A stretch of DNA of 64,000 nt from Ignelater luminosus (Eukaryota; Arthropoda; Insecta; Coleoptera; Elateridae): assembly GCA_011009095.1 (NCBI GenBank), contig VTPC01091063.1, positions 73,543 through 137,542 of the forward strand, in the 5' to 3' direction. This document shows positions 1 to 9,740 of the stretch, piece by piece; position 1 is the stretch's first letter, and each line of letters begins with the position of its first letter. The position numbers and the translations under genes are program-made. Below the pieces are notes generated by a model, which saw only the letters and a list, made by a program, of their open reading frames with translations, ran no database searches and was not told the origin of the DNA.

Positions 1-384
1 CGTAATAGGAAGAAGATCGGTGGGCAAAATAAGATTCTTTACTAAGGGACATTCACACCTCGTAATAAATATTTACGGTCGGAAATATTTGTCGGGCGGA
101 GTAAAAAGTTAATACGCAAGTAGATGGTGAGACGCCAATGATAGTTCGGATAGTGCCCTCTATAACAACACCCTACGTCGGGGAATAGCAGAATCTACCA
201 CACAGTATTACGCACGGGGAGTAGCCTCACAGAGCCTCGCACCAATTATTACGCGATATTATCGCGGTATATTTTCGGTAACACTGCGGTTGCATACAAA
301 CAAATAGCTTAATGGTGAACAAGAATTGGTAAATCTGTGGTTTATTACAAGTTTAAACTTTCTCTTTTATCTCTTTTATCTCTA
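1..384. other. unannotated left edge
   Basis: I see no convincing gene or repeat here. The first 300 bases are richer in CpG than most of the window and lie directly downstream, in minus-strand sense, of the decayed LINE. They could be more of that element's 3' part, but no motif shows it. Confidence 0.3.
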
Positions 385-1512
385 TTATTTGTAATGATTC
401 GTCTTGATTTCATAAACTTTCTGTACCCACAGAATAAGGCATAACTCGATGGTGACCGGGACACGTTGGGTTTCCTTGGTAAGAGTTCGAGCGATATTCT
501 TCGTTTTGCTCGACTGTCTTTTTATGAAGCTTCCACGTAAGGATTTGAGTCTGGTGTTTATTGTAGGTATTTCAACCAACTCTCAAGCTCCACTTTCCCA
601 TTTGTGCAACGACCCTACAAATGTGGACGCGACAGTTCCAAGAAAGTCCATGACTGTGCAAACGAAAATCTTATGGGTGTAATGTCTGAAAAGGATCACC
701 TGGATCTTGTTAAGATTGGGTTTGATTCTCTACCGCAGGAGTCAAGAGTCTGTCTTCTACGAATTGAGATAGGGTAAGATATCATGGCAAAAGAAAATAA
801 ACAATAGTGGGAATGGGATGAATTCTTGTGGGACGCCAGCGGGCGGGGTGTAGTTTCTGAAAAGTTGCTTTACTCGTAACCGGTCTTGTCGATGAGTGAG
901 GAAGCTGTAAATTATTTGCATCAATTGAAATAAAACTCTGGCAGTAAAGAAACTTTTCGTACTAGACTTGTCGAGGCGTGTTCTAGCTATGTGTAAAGTG
1001 GCGAGAAAGCACTTTTCTGTATCTAAGATCTTGCTGACGTTCGTTTGAAAACTCAAAAAGGATTCTTGAGTGGACATACCGAGACAGAATCCATACTGAA
1101 ACTGAAGGAGAATGGACATGGATTCTCTCAAGGTGTTGAGAAGGACAATGGAACGATAGAAAGGGGAGTTGCTTGTGATTCGGGCAGGCTTCCAAAAGGA
1201 TAAGTGCCTGCACCAGAGGCAACTATTGAAAATGATGGTATCTAGCTTGAGAGGTTTTATGGTAGGTGACGGAGAACTCACCTTGCCAGAAGATTTTCTC
1301 CAGGATTTCAGTTTTTACTGGGAACTAGAACTATCGGAGTCTCTTCAACCCGGATAGAATGAAGAATTTCGGCAGCAGCAAACTTTGCCAAAGTTGCGCG
1401 TTTTAAAATTGTATTGTTGAAGGATTAGAGATGGTTTGGATTGAAGCGGGGGTCATCGGGTCATTGGTGTACTTCGTCCAGAAAATTGGCAAATATTTCT
1501 GCTTTAGCTTTT
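385..1512 (-). mobile_element. decayed Jockey-like LINE, reverse transcriptase region
   Basis: Relic of a non-LTR retrotransposon pol, read on the minus strand. In element order, 1460-1510 encodes KAEIFANFLDEV, typical of the linker between endonuclease and reverse transcriptase in Jockey-clade elements. Around 1150 there is SIVLLNTLRE (family form YRPISLLNTLGK), then QYGFCLGMST (family QFGFRPGHST), and near 830-845 AGVPQ followed by a P-rich FIPFPLLF (family AGVPQGSVLSPLLF). Nearer 385-520 NIARTLTKETQRVPVTIE resembles the thumb region that carries K-x-VTFTLRR-x-x-CPPVTLN. The parts sit in different frames and the FADD box is not readable, so the element is dead. The 400 N gap interrupts its 5' side. 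Motif assignments are from memory of the family; the clade (Jockey versus a neighbour) is less certain than the class. Confidence 0.8.
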
Positions 1513-1515
1513 TTT

Positions 1516-1915
1516 NNNNNNNNNNNNNNNNNNNNNNNNNNNNNNNNNNNNNNNNNNNNNNNNNNNNNNNNNNNNNNNNNNNNNNNNNNNNNNNNNNNNN
1601 NNNNNNNNNNNNNNNNNNNNNNNNNNNNNNNNNNNNNNNNNNNNNNNNNNNNNNNNNNNNNNNNNNNNNNNNNNNNNNNNNNNNNNNNNNNNNNNNNNNN
1701 NNNNNNNNNNNNNNNNNNNNNNNNNNNNNNNNNNNNNNNNNNNNNNNNNNNNNNNNNNNNNNNNNNNNNNNNNNNNNNNNNNNNNNNNNNNNNNNNNNNN
1801 NNNNNNNNNNNNNNNNNNNNNNNNNNNNNNNNNNNNNNNNNNNNNNNNNNNNNNNNNNNNNNNNNNNNNNNNNNNNNNNNNNNNNNNNNNNNNNNNNNNN
1901 NNNNNNNNNNNNNNN
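1516..1915. other. assembly gap (400 N)
   Basis: A run of exactly 400 N. The left flank is LINE sequence ending in a T run and the right flank is AT-rich DNA without LINE motifs. The gap probably hides the 5' boundary of the LINE copy. The apparent open frames across it are artefacts. Confidence 0.99.
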
Positions 1916-2399
1916 TATATTTAACTTCGACATACTGTGGTAATAATTTCCATTTCAATGGCATCAAAATCAAGTAGTGCCTACGTCTTCATCTCGAATT
2001 TTGAGCTTTCCTTTATTTTAAAAGTATATTAAATATTAAAAAACATCTTTAGTTTGTCAGTTAAATTGTTTTCGAAGATTTCCCTTTTTTAATTTCAATA
2101 TCAAAGAAAATAATGTTAACTAGACCATTTAAAAAATACGAGAAAGTGAACGTAAATACTAAATTAAGAAAAATAAAATTTTGCTTAATTTTAATCAGAT
2201 TTGCATTTAATTTTTATGAAGAGTAAAATTAAAACGAAAATAAAAATTGTATTTAAAATGCCACCGAATTAAGCGGTACATAATTATTCATATTATTATT
2301 AAGACATTCCAACGTATGAAATCTTTTATTATAAAGTGCGGACATTAAAGAGTCTATGAAATCATAAAAATTATTTAAGTAGGATAAAACGATTTTCCT

Positions 2400-2774
2400 A
2401 TCATATTGAAAGCGTGTTCGCAGCAAACAACTGAACGGGGTCAACATTTTAGTTTTCAAAGTAGTTTTGCCGTTCGCACAAGCAGTTGCCGAAGAACTGT
2501 GGCGCGACTCTAACACGCTTTCTAGTACTTTAAACGGTACACGTGTGACGGAATTTCATATTAGTTTTATAGTGCACTTAAAATAAAGTAACTTGTTTTA
2601 ATATTTCTGTTAGTTAAATAATAAGTAACAAATTTATAAAAAGATAGAAAATGTAGAATTGTGAATTTGTATAGTGATATTTTTGTGGATTTTGTTTTGT
2701 GTTCAAGGATATAATTTATTAGTGAAATGTTACAAGATATTGTTTAAAGCAGCATTTTTACATTATAATAAAAA
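2400..2774 (+). promoter_or_regulatory. candidate promoter / non-coding first exon
   Basis: About 2400-2560 is less AT-rich and has more CpG than its surroundings. It is followed by AT-rich DNA ending at a good splice-donor consensus, AAAA|GTAAGT, at 2774/2775. The calpain C start codon lies 3 nt into an internal exon, so an upstream non-coding exon is required. This is the most attractive candidate I could find upstream, but nothing proves it is transcribed and the distance (about 25 kb) is long. Confidence 0.15.
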
Positions 2775-3366
2775 GTAAGTTTTATGATATTTTAAGGTTT
2801 TACATAATGAATGAGCGATTTTATATAATTAGGAATTAAAAATTGAAAGACCCTAAGGTGTGTTGCTTGATCTAGCATTGAAGTTTCCGCATAACAAGGA
2901 TTTCATAAATGTTGCGTATTTGAAAATTTAGTTCTTTTTATTAATTAATGTTGGTTTATTTTTTAAAATGTGTTTTTTGACATATGGAGCGTTAATATTT
3001 CAAGATTTTCTTTGACATTACGAAATTATATCATTTTTAAAAGATCAATAGAAAGTTACACTAATGTAATCAAAATTAACATTTTAAATCAATTCAATTA
3101 ACTTTTTTTATTAAATAAAATAGAAAAGAATTTATTAATAAAAAGCAACCCCAACTAAATAAAAATTTTATTTGAATACCTAAAATAAATTTCATAAATT
3201 GGCATTTTTATTAATTTTACCTAATATAAAGATGACACCAACACAATTCCAAAAATAACCACACATATTTTTATCATTATTTTTTTCTTTCCTGGTATTC
3301 CAAAAATAAACTGGTCGGAGTGGTTTATAAATTGAAAAAGACGAAAACTTGCTTTATAAAAAATAT

Positions 3367-3620
3367 TTAATTGCAAATATTGTGCGCAATTGTTGTATTA
3401 TTGTATTTTTTTAAGGTCATCTGAATAATTTTAATAGATATGTAATTCAGGGCACAATCTGATATCCTGTTAAATCGTGAGAAAGAGTAGCGGATCACGT
3501 CCATGCTCATGATGGGTTTGTATGTTGGCGCGATTTCAATGACCTTACAGCACACAAAAATTACGTGTTCCCCGCCGACTTTTGATAGTATCAAGGACGT
3601 GTTCAACTCTTCTTCTTTTT
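3367..3620 (-). other. unrecognised coding-like fragment
   Basis: An open minus-strand frame with less AT-rich codons than the neighbourhood, containing GGEHVIFVCC, then a possible GTAAGG donor, or running on through PIMSMDVIRYSF. I recognise no family. It could be an orphan exon, a transposon relic or chance. No start context, partner exon or poly-A signal was found. Confidence 0.15.
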
Positions 3621-4894
3621 TGTATTTCTGGATATTTTTACTAATTACCTAGAAGGATATAAAATGATTTTGTCTGCTATCTAGGAATTTTGTCTAATAC
3701 AATAAAGGAAACGGAAATGTAGAAATTGAGGAAAATTGAATTTTAAATCAGAATTTATAATTTGTGCTAATTTCTAAATTTTACTTTTTTAATTCAGGAA
3801 AAGAAACGATTAGATGATTAGTTGAAATCTTTTTTATTTGAACTAACTATGTAAAGAGCACCATCTTGCACAAATATCTTCTGAGAAATTTAATTGACTG
3901 CATTTAAAATGAAAAATGCCTTTTCACAAATTAGATATTTAAAGAATTTTGCATCAGTGTTATAATAGGGAAGTAGATGAACTAGGTTGATTCTGGAACA
4001 AGTTATATTTAGCTTTTTCGTTTTCTATTATCCTTCTGAACCAGATTTCCTTTTCTTCAGAAACTGTCGTTTTGATTCTTTATTTTACCTTCTGAATCCA
4101 AAGTTAATATTCATAAAATGTGGAAGGGGAAGACGCAATATCACTTCGCTAGTTGTCTGTGTCAAACACTAAAATTCTGTCAGATGGCAGATACCATGAT
4201 AGAGTTTTCACAATGAACAAAACCAGTTTTAGGAAGTACGCAGTAGTACTTGCATGGATTCGTAGCGATATCAGTGCTATATCTACCATGAAACAATGAA
4301 ACTTTAAATATTTTTCGCATTTTTTTAGATGCAGGAATTGCTATTTTGGATCCTTCTATAACTATTTACCAAGCTGGAAATGGAAGCACCAGTGGCTTGG
4401 GTCCGATGGCAAGGTTTTATGATCTTGATCTAGTTTTTTTATCATCAGCTTGCTCACCCCTATGATCAGTAGCAAACTCTACGTGGAGTTCCAAAGACTT
4501 TCATGAGAAAAACCTTTTTGTCTAAATAAAAAACAAATTGACAACAATCTTTTTTACAAGTCCAGATTCTTTGGGTTTTGTAGATATCTAAATATCTCCA
4601 AATATTTGTCTTGAAGTTTGGGGCAAAACAGGACTAAAAGGTGTTTTATTACTGCTATAGAATGTACATATCTGTTAAATATTAAAGTTGATCCTTTTTG
4701 CTACACAGATCATTATAAGCTAGACAGCAAAGAATTTATTTCTGTTTGGTAACATTAGTCGAATTACCGTTTACGTAGACGAATATATTTCTATTTCATT
4801 TTGGTAGAATTATATTCTGATGACCTAACTTGTTAAATTTTAGTCTACTTTTATTTTGTATTTACAATTCAAATCAAGCAATGTTCAGTCTATA

Positions 4895-5330
4895 TAATAA
4901 TTGGCGAGCAACATGGGTCTGTTAGAAATCTCCCAAATGTTTTTAAAAATGCAGATCATATAATTATTGCCAACTTGTGCCAGGCTGATCGCTTAATTTC
5001 ATTTGTAGATCATCTTGAAAATAACATAGTAAAAGCAATTTTAGTCTAACAAAGAGCAAACTTTATTTAACCTACACTAACCCCAATAGATTCGGTTTTA
5101 TCTAACGTAACCTAACTAGACTATCACATATTATAATGATTGGCGCCCAACGTGGGACTGTTAAAAAAGCTGTGAACTCAGTTTTTTAAGAATACAAATC
5201 TTTTACATTCTTAACCACCAATTGCATCCTATTGTGTTCAATTCTAACCTCATTTTACCTTATCTCACTTTTATGTTATTGTTTGGATTTTATTTTTCCA
5301 AGTCCAATCAAGTAACTTTATAGTCCAAAT
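4895..5330 (+). repeat. PBS-bearing tandem repeat array, left block
   Basis: Two degenerate units of a family whose copies also occur at 7650-8325 and 9140-9720. Each unit has TATAATAAT, then a motif matching a tRNA-Lys primer-binding site, then CTGTTAAAA, an AT-rich body, and a tail rich in TAACCTAAC-like steps. Motif positions here are 4902-4919 (degenerate) and 5141-5158 (TGGCGCCCAACGTGGGAC). The motif spacing is 239 bases. The expected complement of the insect tRNA-Lys(CTT) 3' end is TGGCGCCCAACGTGGGGC, so the second copy matches 17 of 18. I infer that a piece of an LTR retrotransposon spanning the LTR end and PBS was amplified in tandem. Confidence 0.7.
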
Positions 5331-7640
5331 GCAATATTAGTAAACATAAAGCTTTTAACTCTTCAAATTGAATTTTTAGATTTATTCTCATTAAAACTCT
5401 TTTTTGTGGGCATGTGGAAAAAATAGCCTGTTTGCAAAATTGAGTAATTGATTTTACATCATCAGAGAAGCAATTTCTTAACATACCGGATTAGAATCTT
5501 GCAATTATAGGACTTGAAGTTAAACGCAAACCAAAGTTAGCTCAAGGTTTAAAGTTTGCAAGGAAGAAAATATTAAAAGAATCGGATATTTAAAGTTTGT
5601 AGTCGAGAATGTATAAAAATATTTAAGTGTTCAAAAAGGGCGATCGCCCCAACGCCCTTCTCTGTGTTTCCGTCTTTCGATATTGCATGCTGTACTGAAT
5701 TTAAAACATAATTATGTATCCTGCATCAATTCCTTTACAATTTTCTAACGATCTCCGATCTTTTTACAGTAATTATGTTTTAAATTCCTTTTTTAAAATT
5801 TATATTTCATTTGTTTCAAAATATTGTGGAATTGCTTGCTGCAATGCTTAATTAGCCGTATATTCATGACTAACAAGGTTAATTAATTATCACTATCACC
5901 TGCAATGCAGACTTAACACAAATGCAGGAAACAAAATCATAAAAAGCGGAAGAAAAAGTTATTTACTTCTGATTTATAACTTGATCATTTAAATAATACA
6001 TTTTTTTCACATACTAATGTAATTATTATTATCTAATTAAGTCTCATAAGCTATCAGGAAGGTAATAAACAAATTTTATTTCCTAAAGCGTTGTGGGAAT
6101 ATTTACATCACAAAAAGAGGATTCTTTGACAATTTTAATTAAAATCATGTAGTTCTCAAGAAATTTAATTGAAAGTCTTTTTTAATTAATAATTCCATTT
6201 TATAAGGAAAAAAGGAGGAAGTTGTTATGCGTACCTATCTCCCCCGTGTGCATGTACACAGCAGTTTAATTGCTGTAATTTTCAAACAATTCTAATTTTT
6301 ATATTGCGTTACTCATACGGCTTTTTATTTAGAATTTCCACACGGTGATTAATGTGATAGTAAAGAAAATTATGAATTTCCCATTCTCATTGTCAGTAAT
6401 TACCGAAGTGTTTCTGCGAAGATCGTTCTGAAATTAAGTTTAATAATTAAGATTTAATTTATTATAGAAAATGTTATTTGAGCTTTAATCTTTATACGGT
6501 AGATCGCAGACTTCTTATAATAAATAATTAAAAATAAATAAAATATTAACGAGATACTGCGATATCATTTGCATCTGATTTTATATTCCATCAGAAACTA
6601 TGAAAGTTTGCCAAAATGCAGAAATTGATGAGATAATTTACAGATGTTTCGTAATCATTTTATTTAAATTAATTTTTATATAAAATACAACGTCAAATTA
6701 AATATTTTATAGATAGCCTGGGAACTTTTTTTAAATCAATTTATTTAAATAATAGGCAATTTTTTTGTTTATTAATTGTCATTATGCATACGATGATATC
6801 TAGGATCTAAATAAACTTTTAATTTTGATTAAGACTGGAACTTGCAATAAAGAACCCGCCCTAAGTGGTCACTAGAATAAAAGGTTTAGAATTTGCACGT
6901 TTAAGAAAATGTAAACTTTATATTAATACTTCTTCAGATCTAAAGATAATTATAATGTCTGATTTACTCCTCAGATGACACAACAAACCCCCATCAAAAT
7001 GGACTCGCCGAAATTGTCTAACGAAAATGATACACCTGAGCAACGTCCTCTTGGAAGTTTTTAATTTAAGTTTTAAATTCTGGAAAAATAATTTTGTTGC
7101 AAAATACCCACTATATTTAAGAATCTACACTTAAGGTCTAACAAAAAACTGAAATTCTGAATTTTCGTTTTTATTGAACTCTAATCAAAATTTTGAGTTG
7201 GTTACGGAAAATTGCTCAACAGTCAACTAAATGATAAAGTATTACATACACTGTTGTATTCTAAATGAAAAGGGCTTTCAAAATCCGTTAAAACATTCCA
7301 GGTTCATATTTAAAGAAATTGACTTGATGATGGTCGCTCGGAGACGAAACGTCTGAGGAAAAAATTAACAACGCCATATCAAAGCGTTTTATAAGGGCTA
7401 TGAAAAAGTGCTTTTAGCTTTTCTCTGTTCCTTCAAATAACGCCAGAAAAAAATAAAAAATAAAAACGAAAATCCAAAATTTCAGTTTTTTGAAAATAAT
7501 CTAAAAGCCTAAAGGAGACTGAACACATTTGTTAGGCTCATTTTAATGCTCTCTTAATTGCTCGTTTCATTTAACCGAACCTGTATCTCTTACCATTTCC
7601 GAGATCCCCATACAAAACACTTTTATCCTGGACACATTGT
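5331..7640. other. spacer splitting the PBS array
   Basis: AT-rich DNA without array units, possibly an insertion. It holds an 18-base perfect inverted repeat (arms 5697-5714 and 5770-5787), a GC palindrome GGGCGATCGCCC at 5638-5649, and near 7326-7362 a motif of the form TGATGATGGTC...GAGACGAAACGTC resembling sequences near the 3' ends of some insect retroelements. No coding domain is visible. Confidence 0.4.
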
Positions 7641-7649
7641 ATAATATTA

Positions 7650-8325
7650 TTTCTACATCATTTTCATTGTCTAGATAGAATAAGATAGTAAAAGCATTTT
7701 TAGCCTAACAAAAATCAAATTGAAGCAACTTTTACCTTATTTTATCTTGAAGTAACCCCAGTTGCTTCATTTTTATCCAACCTAACCCAACTAAACCATC
7801 ATATATGATAATTGACATCCAATGTGGAGCTGTTAAACATCTTTAAGACTTTTAAGAATGCAGATTGCATCTCAGGTTGTGTATTTGCAATTTTAACTTT
7901 ATTTTAACCTAAAATAACGTAGTAAAAGCAATTCTAAGTTAATAAAAGACAAATTAAAACAAATCTAATCTTATATATCCTGAATTAATTTCACTTGGTT
8001 CAGTTTTATTTAATCTGCCTAATCGAATCATCACAGTCATATATAATAATTGGCGCCCAACGTGGAACTTTAAGAAAATCTTTGAACTTTAGTTGTTTTG
8101 AGAATGCAGATAATATAATTTTATTTGTAGCTCACTTTGATCATCTAGAATGATTAATCATCAAATGCATAAACTGTACTTCAGGTTACTCATTTGCAAT
8201 TATAATTTCATTTTTACCTAGAATAACGTAGTCAAGATAAAGAACAAATTTAAGTAAATCTAACCTCAACTAAACTGATCTAACCTAAATAGGTTTGGTT
8301 TTGTTTAATATAGTAAAAAAACACA
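7650..8325 (+). repeat. PBS-bearing tandem repeat array, middle block
   Basis: About two and a half units of the array, with PBS-like motifs at 7813-7830 (TGACATCCAATGTGGAGC, degenerate) and 8051-8068 (TGGCGCCCAACGTGGAAC). Their spacing is 238 bases, the same as in the left block. Bodies share AGTAAAAGCAATTCTAA, a C(T)GAACTAA(CC) step, GGTTCGGTTTTATTTAA and ACCATCACATATAATAAT. The third unit is cut near 8325 by the transposon relic that follows. Confidence 0.7.
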
Positions 8326-8327
8326 TA

Positions 8328-9140
8328 AAAATTACAATGACTGTTCAACGCGGTTGCATACTTCACATCGACGAACAAGTGAATTCTGTGCATTGTACAA
8401 TTGCTCGGACCGTTGACGAATTTCTGCAGCAGCTTGATGAAGTCGATTTATTAAATGTTCTTGACTTTTGATTGGAATACAGTAGACTTTTTCTTTCAAA
8501 CAATCCCATAGATAAAAGTCTAGCAAACTTAAGTCCGGTGAACGAGCTAGCCATGGAATTGAACCCCTACCCTCAATCTATCGCTGAGGGTATTTGTTAC
8601 CGGACCTTCAGTACGAATAGGAGCCCCATCTTGCTAAAACCACATATCGCCAATGGCATTGAACAACTAACGGCAAAAATTTTGTCGAGAGATATTGTCT
8701 CTTTCGCGTAGATTTTGCACACTTTGTAAATTGTAAGGATAATTCCTTCGTCATAAATTTTACACCATACTGAACTTTAAGACAAACCTAAATAGCTAGC
8801 AATTTTTCCTTCTTCGGGTACTAGTAGTAGGATCAGAAGTTATTGCATTTATGGTATCATCTTCATAAAATTAGCATTTCTGTTACGAACAACATGATGA
8901 CGATCGGTGAATTTTCCGAATTCACATAGGCTATTTCTAAAGCAACTTACTGTTCACGAATTGTTTGATAGACTTTGTTCATTGTTATTTTGCATGACAA
9001 CTGGATGTAATCTGCAGCCAGTCTTTCTTCATTATCTCACTAACCCTTGAGAATTGGATATGGGTGTGTTATGATTTTTTACTCCAAATCGCCTACGTAT
9101 CTAATGAACCTCTAGAGTGTGTCTACATCTTTTGAATTAC
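8328..9140 (-). mobile_element. decayed IS630/Tc1-mariner-type transposon
   Basis: Relic of a DDE transposase on the minus strand, of the insect family whose C-terminal half carries DGAP, an R-G-G-P-I-x-W-P-x-RSPDL segment and LDFFLWG-x-LK. Near 8500-8570 it reads GSIPWLARSPDL then LLDFYLWDCLKEKVY. The tail 8332-8470 includes HLINRLHQAAAEIRQ. Around 8625-8650 an in-frame stop is followed by QDGAP. Farther on, around 8680-8770, are YDEGI and VQ/K-CKIYA, like the family's DEG-x-x-PYKLQ-x-VQ-x-L block. Several stops and frame changes make it non-functional. It sits inside a unit of the PBS array: array sequence stops near 8325 and resumes at about 9140 just before the motif. This explains the 1103-base gap between motifs there. 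Confidence 0.75.
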
Positions 9141-9720
9141 CTTGTATAATAACTGGCGTCTAACGTGGGACTGTTAGAAAATCTTTGAATTTCAACTGTT
9201 TTAGCTGATTACATTATTGCATTTGTAGATCGTTTTGATCACCTAGATTGATTTTTCATCAAACTGCATTTCAGGTTGTACATTTGCAATCTTAATTACG
9301 TTGTAACCTAAAATAACGCATTAAAAGCAATGCTAACTTAAAAAAGGTAACTTGAAGTAAGTATAAATTCATTTAATCTGAACTAACCTTAGTAGGTTCA
9401 ATTTTATGTAACCTACCCTAAGTAAACCAAACCATCACATATAATAATTGGCACTTAACGTAAGACTGTTAAAATTTTTTTGAGTTTTAACGTTTCTAAG
9501 ATTGCATATCATATTATAGATCATCTAGATTGCTTGAACTTCAAATTTTTCATACAAATTGCATTTCAGGTTGAATATTTGCAATTCTAACCTTATTTTA
9601 ACCGAGGATAACAAATAGGGAATTGTAACCTACCGAAAAGCCAATTTAAGCAAATCTAGCTTCATTTAGCCTGCACTTAGTATCTAACCTAACTAAACTA
9701 ACATACTATATCAGTATATT
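9140..9720 (+). repeat. PBS-bearing tandem repeat array, right block
   Basis: Two units with PBS-like motifs at 9154-9171 (TGGCGTCTAACGTGGGAC) and 9449-9466 (TGGCACTTAACGTAAGAC), spaced 295 bases. The bodies repeat CATTTCAGGTTG, TTTGCAAT(T/C)(C)TAA and the TAACCTAAC-like tail. The array fades out near 9720. Confidence 0.7.
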
Positions 9721-9740
9721 GAATATTTAATTAAATATGA

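Larger units (their letters stand above)
1916..4890. other. AT-rich non-coding stretch
   Basis: Mostly AT-rich DNA without recognisable genes. Two sub-regions stand out for higher GC and are listed separately: about 2400-2774 (possible upstream non-coding exon of the calpain gene) and 3367-3620 (coding-like on the minus strand). Short open frames elsewhere, such as 3987-4172, have the composition of surrounding DNA and show no domain. Confidence 0.5.

Noticed and set aside
1403..1977. Long open frames around 1.4-2.0 kb
   Set aside because: They are made of the 400 N gap. The only real coding trace is the short LINE segment on the minus strand at 1460-1510.
7326..7362. Hammerhead-ribozyme-like core (TTGATGA ... 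GACGAAAC)
   Set aside because: The first core base is T where C is required. Stem II would need a two-base bulge after the GATGA box, and no stem I or III partner could be found. It is more likely a conserved retroelement 3'-region motif.
4895..9720. tRNA-Lys-derived SINE array (reading the PBS motif as the 3' end of a tRNA gene on the minus strand)
   Set aside because: Upstream of the motif on the minus strand there is no GGTTCGA B box or other tRNA arm, only AT-rich sequence. The primer-binding-site reading fits better.
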